Shown: piece by piece, positions 7,689 to 17,500 of the stretch
Numbering within the stretch: the first letter of the stretch is position 1
How the letters are laid out: every line of letters begins with the position of its first letter
NCBI GenBank assembly: GCA_934502905.1
Contig: CAKSVK010000012.1
Span: 1-36,111, forward strand
Length of the DNA stretch: 36,111 nt
Direction of reading: 5' to 3'
DNA from: an uncultured Chitinophagaceae bacterium
GTDB taxonomy: Bacteria; Bacteroidota; Bacteroidia; Chitinophagales; Chitinophagaceae
Made by a program: the position numbers and the translations under genes
Notes under the pieces: model-generated
Database searches by the model: none
What the model was told of the DNA's origin: nothing
Seen by the model: only the letters and a program-made list of their open reading frames with translations

Positions 7689-8879
7689 ATGATAAAAAGA
7701 ATGGCTTTTCTTTCAACGGCATCTACACTTTTCTTTTCAGTCGCCTGTCTCACTTTTGTAGTAGATACGCAGGCGCAGACCAGCAAATCATCTCCTGTAA
7801 AGTTCAAAAAGCATATCCTTTCCAATGAGTATGTATCGGAAGGCGTAGCAGTAGGCGATGTGAATAAGGACGGGAAGCTGGATGTGATAGCGGGTACCTA
7901 CTGGTGGGAAGCGCCCAGCTGGAAAAAGCATGAGATCATACCGGGAGAACAATATTCTATCCGGACATATGGCAACTCATTTTTAAATTTTACTATGGAT
8001 GTAAACCAGGACGGATGGATAGACTATATCCGCGTGGGCTTCCCCGGGAAAGCCACCCACTGGTACGAAAACCCGCAGAACAAAGGTGGACACTGGAAAG
8101 AACATCTTATTTATCCTTCGGTAGGCAATGAATCTCCTATGCTCGTGGATGTGGATGGAGATGGCAGGGCCGACCTGCTTTGTAACGACCCCACCACCAA
8201 AAAGGTACTTTGGGTAAAAAGTCCGGTCAAAAAAGGAGACACCCAATGGACGCCTTATATCATCAGCAACGATACACTGCAAAGCACTGCGGTGTACACG
8301 CACGGATTGGGACTCGGCGACATTAACGAGGACGGCAGAAAGGACGTGATCGTACGCGAGGGTTGGTGGGAAGCACCGGCAGACAGAACACAAGCAGACT
8401 GGAAATTCCATAAAACCGACCTGGGCGCCGAATGTGCACAAATGTATGTATTCGACTTCGACAGGGACGGCGACAAGGATATTGTCAGTTCCTCTGCGCA
8501 CAAATATGGTATCTGGTGGTATGAGCAGGTGAAAAACGGTAAAGACATAAGCTGGAAGAAACATGAGATATTCATGGACTTTTCACAAAGCCATAGCCTG
8601 GCGCTGGCAGATATTAACAGGGATGGCCACCCCGACCTGGTAACCGGTAAAAGGTTTTATGCGCATAATGGCGGTACCGATCCCGGAGAGGAAGATCCTG
8701 CTGTATTATATTGGTTTGAATATAAGCCGGGCAAAACACCGCAATGGACCCCTCACCTTATTGACGATAATTCCGGTTCCGGACTGAACCTGGTAGTGCA
8801 GGATATCAATAAAGACAAACGCCCGGATATTATTATCGGTAACAAAAAAGGCATTTTTGTATTCGAACAATTGAAATAA
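7689..8879 (+). CDS. Secreted FG-GAP/VCBS-repeat beta-propeller protein
   Basis: A 396-residue exported protein with a signal peptide (residues 1 to about 30, ending DTQAQ). Seven calcium-loop motifs of the DxNxDGxxD type occur at 57-65, 104-112, 154-162, 211-219, 256-264, 308-316 and 372-380, the last one altered to DINKDKRPD. Seven blades fit an integrin-alpha-like propeller. Aromatic WWE/WYE triplets recur between loops (YWWEAPSW, HWYENP, GWWEAP, IWWYEQ, YWFEY), suggesting a carbohydrate- or ligand-binding face. No T9SS tail is present. The next gene starts 44 nt downstream with no terminator between, so the propeller is probably co-expressed with the epimerase and the HAD phosphatase. The function is not known; periplasmic sugar binding or processing is inference. 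Confidence 0.88.
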   Translation: MIKRMAFLSTASTLFFSVACLTFVVDTQAQTSKSSPVKFKKHILSNEYVSEGVAVGDVNKDGKLDVIAGTYWWEAPSWKKHEIIPGEQYSIRTYGNSFLNFTMDVNQDGWIDYIRVGFPGKATHWYENPQNKGGHWKEHLIYPSVGNESPMLVDVDGDGRADLLCNDPTTKKVLWVKSPVKKGDTQWTPYIISNDTLQSTAVYTHGLGLGDINEDGRKDVIVREGWWEAPADRTQADWKFHKTDLGAECAQMYVFDFDRDGDKDIVSSSAHKYGIWWYEQVKNGKDISWKKHEIFMDFSQSHSLALADINRDGHPDLVTGKRFYAHNGGTDPGEEDPAVLYWFEYKPGKTPQWTPHLIDDNSGSGLNLVVQDINKDKRPDIIIGNKKGIFVFEQLK

Positions 8880-8923
8880 AACTTACTGCAAGAAATTTTC
8901 TTAACTACAAAATTATTACCACG

Positions 8924-9766
8924 ATGAACTTTGGCATTAACACATTTCTTTTTGTATCCCCCTTTACGAATGAAAGTGTTTCCCTGTTCCCCAAATTCAA
9001 GGAATGGGGATTTGATTCCGTAGAAATAGCCCTGGAAGATCCTTCACATATCGATCCGGCTTTTGTCAAAAAAGCCCTGGACGAAAACGGTTTGAAATGT
9101 TGCTCTATCTGCCCGGCCATGGGCCCCGACCGGGACCTGCGTGGAGATGCACAACAACAGCAAAACGCCATCAATGATATTAAGGGGATACTGGATGCCA
9201 TGGTGGTACTCGATTGCCCGGTGTTGATCGGACCGCTTTACTCTTCTGTAGGCAGGGCTGAACGCGTGGAGAAAGAAGATTATAAAAAACAATGGAACCA
9301 GGTAGCTGCACATCTGAAGGAACTGGCAGCGTATGCGGCATCACTCCATAAAACGCTGGCAATAGAGCCGTTGAACAGGTATGAAACAGATTTTATCAAT
9401 ACGGCTGACCAGGCACTGAAAATGGTCAATGACGTCAACCATCCGGCACTCCTTGTTCACCTGGATTCCTATCACATGAACATAGAGGAAAAGGATTCGG
9501 CAAAAGCGATCCTGAGAACCGGCAATAAGCTGGGGCATTTTCATGCCTGCGGTTGCGACAGGGGGACTCCCGGTAATGACCACATCAACTGGAAAGATAT
9601 TGCCGCTGCACTTAAAGAGGTCAACTATGATGGCAACGTAGTGATCGAATCATTTCTGACACAGGTGGAGGTAATTGCCAAGGCAGCTTCCATATGGCGC
9701 GATTTTGAACCCTCGCAGGAAGATATCGCGATAAAAGGTGTTAAATTCTTAAAATCGATATTATAA
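8924..9766 (+). CDS. Sugar phosphate isomerase/epimerase family, keto-sugar 3-epimerase-like
   Basis: A 280-residue TIM-barrel protein of the xylose-isomerase-like superfamily, closest in motif pattern to D-tagatose/D-allulose (psicose) 3-epimerases. The expected metal ligands are all present: E148 in AIEPLNRYETD, D181 in HLDSYHMNIEE, H207 in GHFHACGCDRGTPG and E242 in VVIESF. The DSYHMNIEE and RGTPG segments are specific to the DTE branch. It is preceded by the FG-GAP gene (44 nt) and followed by the HAD gene (8 nt), so the three form one operon. The likely reaction is C3 epimerisation of a free ketose in the cytoplasm. The CGCD insertion before RGTPG differs from textbook members and could alter substrate choice. 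Confidence 0.9.
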   Translation: MNFGINTFLFVSPFTNESVSLFPKFKEWGFDSVEIALEDPSHIDPAFVKKALDENGLKCCSICPAMGPDRDLRGDAQQQQNAINDIKGILDAMVVLDCPVLIGPLYSSVGRAERVEKEDYKKQWNQVAAHLKELAAYAASLHKTLAIEPLNRYETDFINTADQALKMVNDVNHPALLVHLDSYHMNIEEKDSAKAILRTGNKLGHFHACGCDRGTPGNDHINWKDIAAALKEVNYDGNVVIESFLTQVEVIAKAASIWRDFEPSQEDIAIKGVKFLKSIL

Positions 9767-9774
9767 TTCCGGTA

Positions 9775-10386
9775 ATGGAAAACATCAATAATATTATTTT
9801 TGATCTGGGAGGTGTCATCCTTACACTCAATATGCCGGAAACAGAAAGGTTGCTGTCCTCTCATGGCATCACCAGCTATAATCAACTGTTCCGCAGTGGC
9901 AATGTTTCAGACTTTTTTGAAGCCTACGAAGTTGGTAAAATAGATGATGGAACATTCCTGCAGTCGTTAAAGAAGCTTACCGATAAAGAAGTTTCGGATG
10001 CACAGCTGATACATGCCTGGAATGCCATGCTGGGCGTTTTTCCTGAAGAACGTATCAGCCTGCTCCAATCTTTAAAAGAAAGATACAGGCTATTCCTGTT
10101 CAGTAATACCAACGCCTTACATGTAAAAGAAATCAGGGACCGGTATACAAATACATACCGTACAAGATTTGATGATCTTTTCGAAAAAACATATTATTCA
10201 AATGAACTGGGGCTGCGTAAACCAAACGTAGCCTCCTTTCAGCATATCCTGCACCGGGAAGGCCTTATTCCTTCCGAAACAGCTTTTGTTGACGATTCAT
10301 TAGCAAATGTAGAAGCAGCGGAAGCAGCGGGGATCAAAGGTATTCACGTCAAACCGGGTATGACCATACTGGATATTCCGTTCTGA
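9775..10386 (+). CDS. HAD-superfamily phosphatase, YihX/type IA-like
   Basis: A 203-residue haloacid-dehalogenase-fold hydrolase. The nucleophile is D10 in IIFDLGGVIL, motif II is S110 in FLFSNTN, the motif III lysine is K149 in LRKPN, and the motif IV acids are D173/D174 in FVDDS. The usual second aspartate (DxD) is glycine here (DLGG), as in the YihX alpha-glucose-1-phosphate phosphatase branch, so activity is still expected. The cap domain (about 20-90) is helical. It begins 8 nt after the epimerase stop, suggesting coupled expression, and may dephosphorylate a sugar phosphate in the same pathway. Its TGA stop directly abuts the stop codon of the convergent acyltransferase gene. Confidence 0.9.
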   Translation: MENINNIIFDLGGVILTLNMPETERLLSSHGITSYNQLFRSGNVSDFFEAYEVGKIDDGTFLQSLKKLTDKEVSDAQLIHAWNAMLGVFPEERISLLQSLKERYRLFLFSNTNALHVKEIRDRYTNTYRTRFDDLFEKTYYSNELGLRKPNVASFQHILHREGLIPSETAFVDDSLANVEAAEAAGIKGIHVKPGMTILDIPF

Positions 10387-11469
10387 TCATTTTGCGTGGG
10401 AGCCAAACTTTCTTCTGAGGGTCAGGAATGGTCGTTCCACAAAGTGATAAGAAACCGCAGCAAGCGTAAAGCTCAGGCCTGTTACAAGCAGGTACCATTT
10501 CATATCATGGGTCGGATAATAGGTAGATACCAGCTTGAGTGAAACCCAATGAAAAAGGTACAGGGAATAACTTAGTTTACCGATATAAAGAATAACCCTG
10601 TTCACAAAGGGCTTCAGTATCCAGACCTGTTGATCCGCAAACAAAAGGGAAGGTACCGTCAGGCACAGCAGCCCGCCTGTGAGCGTATTTTTAATAGTGA
10701 TCTGGTACCAGGCGGCTTCGTATTTCTGCGATAGCAACAACACAACAACCGCCAGTACGGGAATCAACCATACTTTCAACAACCTGGTATATAGCCTGGA
10801 AACGATCGTAGCCGGATAGGCATAGATCAGTAATGCCGCAAAACAGCCATATAAAATGGAATCTGCCCGTGTATGGGTGGTGTAGTAGGTTTCATTGATC
10901 GTAAAAATGATATCCGTACTTTTTAGCCATAAAACGATCCTTATCAGCAAGATCAGTACCAGCAGCCCGCCGATAATATATAAGAACCGCCGGGTAACCG
11001 GCTTGTATGCATATAAAAACAGGACCGGAAAAACCAGGTAAAAATGTTCTTCGACGGAAAGGGACCAGAGGATTTTTGCAGTCAGCGGATAATTATCGGG
11101 AACAACCGGTGGAAAATACACAAGGTAATAGTTGGTGAAATAAAAAAGACCTGCCAGTATATCGGTGATCACTAGCTGGTAATTTGCCACCCAGATCACT
11201 ATAAGGGTGATAGTAATATAAAATAAAAGTGCCGGGTAAAGCCTGAACAAACGCCGCAGGTAGAAATCCTTCAGACCTATAGTATTCGTCTTCCGATATT
11301 CTTCTATCAGCAGTTTGGTTATCAAAAAGCCGCTGACAAAGAAGAAAAGCGTTACGCCAAATTGTGCCAGGAAAAGATATTCCATACAAAGATGCCCCAG
11401 GATTACCAATAAAATGGCGTAGCCACGGAAACCATCCAGGAATGGGATATACTTTGGATTACTGCTCAT
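10387..11469 (-). CDS. Acyltransferase family 3 (OafA/YrhL-like) membrane protein
   Basis: A 360-residue integral inner-membrane enzyme that transfers acyl groups, usually O-acetyl, onto sugars of surface polysaccharides or glycolipids. The N-terminal signature is FLDGFRGYAILLVILGHL (10-27) with the essential histidine H26. About ten hydrophobic segments follow, and the internal motif LWSLSVEEHFYLVFPVLF is characteristic of the family. The C-terminus ends in a basic tail after FVERPFLTLRRKFG, also typical. It is preceded by the terminator of the giant T9SS gene and ends flush with the HAD stop, with no spacer. No clear promoter was found. The acceptor glycan is unknown. Confidence 0.95.
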   Translation of the reverse strand: MSSNPKYIPFLDGFRGYAILLVILGHLCMEYLFLAQFGVTLFFFVSGFLITKLLIEEYRKTNTIGLKDFYLRRLFRLYPALLFYITITLIVIWVANYQLVITDILAGLFYFTNYYLVYFPPVVPDNYPLTAKILWSLSVEEHFYLVFPVLFLYAYKPVTRRFLYIIGGLLVLILLIRIVLWLKSTDIIFTINETYYTTHTRADSILYGCFAALLIYAYPATIVSRLYTRLLKVWLIPVLAVVVLLLSQKYEAAWYQITIKNTLTGGLLCLTVPSLLFADQQVWILKPFVNRVILYIGKLSYSLYLFHWVSLKLVSTYYPTHDMKWYLLVTGLSFTLAAVSYHFVERPFLTLRRKFGSHAK

Positions 11470-11490
11470 ACATTTTTTTATTCATTGCCT

Positions 11491-11527
11491 AATAAAAAAG
11501 AAACGAACCTTGGTTCGTCTCTTTTTA
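11491..11527 (-). terminator. Terminator of the giant T9SS gene
   Basis: ACGAACC (11503-11509) and GGTTCGT (11512-11518) form a tight stem with a TT loop, extended past one mismatch by two more pairs. A-rich and T-rich flanks make it potentially bidirectional. On the minus strand it is followed by TTCTTTTTTATT and lies about 20 nt beyond the giant gene's stop codon. Confidence 0.8.
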
Positions 11528-11548
11528 TCAGTCTTGTATCTTTTGAAG

Positions 11549-14500
11549 CTACTTCATTATCTTGATCACAGAAGATTCGCCATCATGCGTACTTAATACC
11601 TGCAAATAGTACACGCCGGAAGTTGTGTTTTTTCCACTGAGATCCAGCTTATGAAGGCTTCTTCCTGCAGGCACATTTTCAAGTATCCTGGAGAACACCA
11701 GCTTGCCCGCACCATCCCTCAGCAGCACCACCAGTTTAGGCTTGGCTACCTTAAGGTTCAGGTCCACAGTAACATCATTTACAAACGGTGTCGGATAAGC
11801 GCCAATAGTAATCTGGGATGCTTTTACGTCTGCGCTGTTTCCTGTACCTGTCAGGCTCACCTGCTCATCTGTACCCCCTCTTCCCGATGTACCACCCGAT
11901 CCGCCCGGTGCAACCGGTACCGCCTGAATGGATAATCCATTGAGATAACCCTTTGATCCCTGTGTAGCGGTCATAATAAGTATCTCCACACTGCCTGTTG
12001 CGTCCGGCATAGCATTAATCTGCGCTGTATTGGTCGTATTATTTCTCCAATCCAGCACTGCAGTCTTATCTCCTATAATATAATGGGTATAAATGCCTAT
12101 CGGGTCTTTACTGCTGCTGAAGAATACAAAATTGTAGCTCATAGACTGGTTAAGTCCCGTTACCTTCAGCTTCACCAACTCCCCATACTGGATGTAGTAG
12201 AAAGACTTCATCACGTTATCAGGAACAACCCCTGAATTATTACCTGTATTGGAACCGTTGAAATCATCATATCCGTTGAAATTTTGCACCACGCTCAGGT
12301 TGATACCCGTTCTCTGGTAATCAGCGTTCATCATATTACTCAACTCGAAACCATCCGTTAACAGTTGATTGGTATTGTTCCATGGAGCAGGCGCCATAGA
12401 GCCCGGCGATCCATCGTTGAAATTTACGTCAATCGTATACTGAACCGTTGCAGCTCCGAGGTATGGTGAATATTCGGAAACGCTTCCACCGTTCCTGGCC
12501 CTCATCTTATAATAATAAACCGTTGCGGGTGTCAATCCGTTATCAGTATATGATTTAGCAGTACCGGACAGGTCTGCAATTTTTACATAACCGGTACCCG
12601 GGGCGCTGGAGCGCCATAATTCCAGGGTACTGCCCGATGCACTTTCATTTACATCCCACTCTATTTCCAAAGATGTCTTCCTGTTCTTTTTCACTCTCAG
12701 GTTAGAAGGTGGCGTAAGCTCCATGTTGTGCGCCTCAATTACCAAAGCGCCCAGGTAAATATTAGCGCTGTTAGACGGAAGCTTGCTGATCGTCACCGTA
12801 ATCTGGTTATTTACCGGCGTCAGCCCTACCAGCCTTGCTGTCTTCATAAAGTTGGAAGCTACATCCAGCGTATCTTTTACAGAGCCGACAGCATATACCT
12901 GCTTCGGGGCATCCAGCGAAGGGGAGCTGCCATAAAATACAAGGTTGTATTTTCCTGCCGGCAAACCTGAAACAGTAACAGTCCGTGTTGCCGCAGTGCT
13001 CTTAAAGCCCGTTGTAATAACAGCATCTGCATATACACCTCCGTTATTACCAGTGGAAATTGCTTCCGCATGTGAAGACATCGCTTCATTAATACGTATC
13101 ACATAAGGTGTGGTTGCCGCTAATTCATTTTTAGGATGCGTCAGCGTTGCTCCTGCAGCTACAGCAGCCCCTGCGTTGAAATCGTTCCACGGAGCAGTGT
13201 TTGAAGGATTAGCTGCCGAATTGAAGTTGATATAGGTTGAAGTCATCAACTTATCTATCACGTGGATCGCAAACTCCCTGGAAGAAGAAGCACCGTAATT
13301 ATCGGTAGCCGTCACTGTTATACCCGGATAGGTAGCCAGCGCATCTGATGAAGATATCGTGATCACTCCCTTACCTCCTCCATTATCTGTGAAGGTAGCA
13401 AACGAAGGCAACCCTGATACCGCTAATGTCACCGTTTCCGTCGGATCATCCACGGCCGAAATATTGATATTTTTTGTTTCTCCTACTTTCAGGTACACAT
13501 CTGCTATCTCTTCAATTTTCGGCGCCTTATTCGGTACGTTCACCCATACGATCTGCGAGTTGGATACACCGTGCTCATTTCTTACCCGCACGATATAATA
13601 GTATGTTTTGTTTGAAGCAGTAGAGGCATCATCAAAATGCTCAAGCTTATTATCCGTTACCCCAGGGTTCAAAAGCATATAGGGTCCTGAAAGCCTTACC
13701 CCCCTGTACACTTCATAACTATCGGCATTGTATGCCACGTTCGTCCAGGATAACTTCACGGTATCACTTTCAAGCCTTGCCGCCATATTTATGGGTCTTG
13801 CCGGTGCAGAAGCATCGTCAACCAGTTCATCAATCACTATTGCAGTCAGGTAAGCTCTTGTGGCATTGTTATCATCCGCCCGATCGATATTCAGGGTTAA
13901 AATGCCATTTTCCGGCGCCAGAACATTGGTGATGATTGCTGTATTGGATGTATTTTTCGCGGCATTGAGGCTAACGCTTTCCGTACCGATGGTATACTTT
14001 GCAGAATAGATCCTGTCATCGTTATTATAGCTTCCAAAGAATGTGAAATTATACCGTTTGCTGGCATTCAATCCCGAAATTTCAATATTCCTGGAACCAT
14101 CTATCCAATAATGGGATTGCAACACATTATCAGGGTACACACCTGAGTTGGCACCTGTATTCATACCGTCGTTGCCCACACCGAAACCACTGCTTACAAT
14201 TTTTAAACCAAGGGTTGTAGTACCACCATTTTCATCTTTCAGCGAAGAGAAAGTGGTATTAACAGGTACTGTCGCGGTATTGGTGTTGTTCCAGCCGGTA
14301 GACGGACCAGCAATGGCGCCGCTACTAAAGTTTACATACACCCTGCGTCCCGGAATAGAAGTCGGGTTCACAGTAATGGTCAGGGTGGCCGTATCCTTTC
14401 CCTGCTTCGGGTCTTTTACCGTAATCAACATATTGTATACTCCCGCCTGTGTATGTTTCGGAGAGAAGGTAAACTTTACGGAGTTGTTGTTTATTTCACT

Positions 14501-17500
14501 AACAGCAAATGCAGGTTTCTGTGTAAACGTCCAGGTAAGCGCATCTCCCGCATCAGCATCTGTAGCATTGATATTAATCTCTGCCGTTTCCCATTCATTC
14601 ATCACGATGTGCTGAAAGTCTGAAATTACAGGTGGATTATTATCGTTTACGGTAAGGCTGAACGAAATGATCGTGGTATCATTCTGCGGATTGATCGCTT
14701 TAACGGTAATATTGTTATACACCCCTTGCTGGGATTGGTTCGGGCTGAATGTGATCACCCCTGCATTATTTCCGGAACTGGAGAAGCTACCAAAGGCAGG
14801 AAGATTTTCTGCCAGCAACTGTAAAACCTCGGTTGAGCCATTTGATGCTGTAACCGGTACCTGCAGCTGCGTTCCGTATTTCATATACTGGTTCTCAATT
14901 ACCCCAATCACAGCAGGCAGCCCCAATGTGGTAGCGCTTACTTCATTACTAAAAGCAGACTCTCCACCCGGGCCTATTGCTTTTACCTTATAATAGAACA
15001 AAGTACTTGAAAAGAGGTCTGTGTCACTAAATGTAGTTGCATCTGCAGGCAGTTCAGCATACAGGAAATAATCCGTATTATTCCGATAGGAACGGTATAC
15101 CTGATATTTAGTGGCGTTCGTACCCGAATTGCTCGTCCATTTTAACCTGATCGAAGAAGAAGTACGTTCATACGCCTCCAGGTTAGCCGGTGCGCCGGGC
15201 GCCGGCGGGGCAACAGGAGTTGTTACATTCACAGGCTCCTCTCCCAAAACACTGAAAGGTATTACCTGCTTGTCGATACCCGAACCGTCAGGTCCCTTAT
15301 AGCTAACGATCAATACCTCATCACCTGTTGCCTCAAAATACTTAACAACAATCGGATAAGTACCGGCATTTAAATGTTTTGCCTGTGATACTTCATTACC
15401 CGCTTCCTGCAAACCATCATGGTTCACTACAACATCCGTTTCAGCTTCTCCTCCGATATATATTTTAGCTCCATCGTTGCTGGAAACATAGAAAGTATAA
15501 CTTCCCGAAACCGGTAAGGTTATAACTCCTGTATATTTTACCGCAAAATAATCCAGACGTTCCTGCATACCCAGCGAGAAGTTGGTAGTCCTGCCAGTTT
15601 TTACAGGCAGCATCGTATTGAAATCCGGTATTTGTGAAATGATACCTGTTTCATAATACGCATAATGAACGCCCCTGCCCGATCTGTCAAAGTCCGACTC
15701 CCCGTATTGGTTGATCGCCCTTACCTGATAATAATATTTTGTTGCACCTGCTACTGTTGTATCCTGGTAAGCAACCGAATTGGCAGGCAACACAGCTATT
15801 GTATTGAAATTTAACCCGTTATCAGACCGGAATACCTCAAAGGCTGTTTCATTGCTGCTGTTATCTTTCCAGCTCAGGCTGACCTTGTTATATAGTGTTG
15901 GCGCTACTATTGTAAGCTCTGTTGGTTTTGCAGGCACCGCTCCTCCCGGAGTCGTAGGCGTACCGGCAAAAGCACTGTTCGGTATCGGAACATAGGCTCC
16001 TCCTGATTGCGGGGTAGTCCAGGAAATTGCCATCGTTTGCCCGGCAGTTGCCTGGAAGTAGGTAACGGTAATAGGATATACGCCTGCTTCCAGATAAATG
16101 CTACCCTCTTTATATTGCGCAGTATGCGAGCCGTCGTTGTTTACCAATGGCGTTGCTTCGTGGCTATATGGCGTACCGATATAAAGCTTGCTGCCATCGT
16201 CTGAATAAGTACGGAACTTATAAGTACCGGAAACCGGGATGGTGATCTCTCCTTCCCACATATAAGCGTAATTGGTTTCCTGCGTTCTGTTGTCAATGCT
16301 CACATTCGGCATCACTCCTACAGATACAGGATCCATTTCATCAAAATTAGGTAAGGCGCTAATAGAGCCGGTATAAGTGTAATATTTATAGATCAATCCC
16401 TGCGAAATAGCCTGGGCCGTTACCTGGTTACTGGCGGGTGATTCATTGCCAGACTGATCCTTTGCCTTTACGGAAACCGTATAGTGCTGGTTAGCGCTAA
16501 GATTATAAATCGTATAGGTTGTTTTATCCGTAAACGTTGTCTTTACGCCATTCACATATACATCGTATCCAAGTACACCAACATCGTCCGTGGCTTCTGT
16601 CCAACTAACCGAAATGGAAGATTGGGTCGTCCCTACAACCTTCAGGTTCTGCGGAGAAGTAGGAGGAACATTGTCAACATCGGTTGATCCGGACACTTCC
16701 CTGGAAAGCGGCGCAGCAGCCGTATTATTAATTGCTCTTACTACAAAGTAATATTTAACGCCTGGTGTCAGGGCATCTGCTATATACGATGTTTCAGCCG
16801 TGATGCCTGCCAGCCGGTAAGGACCTCCGGCCTTGGTGGCCATATAAACTTCAAACTCCGTTGCAGGATGGGCCGCCGTGGGGTTACTCAGCCAGTCGAG
16901 CCGTAACGAAGACTTGGATACCTTATTAAGGATCAGGTTAACCACAGAATCAGGCTTGTTGGGACCATTTGCATTAATAACTGTAAACGGAGCAGAAAAA
17001 CCTGTTTCGCAGGTTGCGGACCCCCTGATGCTTACCCTGTATGTTCCGGGCTGAGCGAGATAATTATAAGTAGAGGCTACCTGTGCGTTGGAAGCGTCCA
17101 CCCATTTGTAACCTGAGTATCCCTCAGGTACCACCAGCTCTAACGATGTTTTACCATCCGGAGAAGGCAAAACGCGGCTGGCAAACTCTTTCATCTGGAT
17201 CTCGGGAATATCACTTCCGCCCTGGTAAGCAATATCAACCGGGATAGGCGACCAGGGAGACCACTCTCCTTTCCGTTTTAACCGGCAGTCATATTTTCCA
17301 ATAGAAGTTACGTTCAGGGTGTTACCGGTTGCACCGGCAATAACAGTACCATCCTTTCTCCACTCATATGCCTCAAAACCCGCCGTCACACCCAGGGTCA
17401 GGTTAATTGTTTCGCCCGGGCAAAAAGAAGTTCTTCTATGTAACACCCAGGGGTTTGCTTTATGTGCTCTCTTAATAAAAGGATAATAGTCTGGTTCCTT

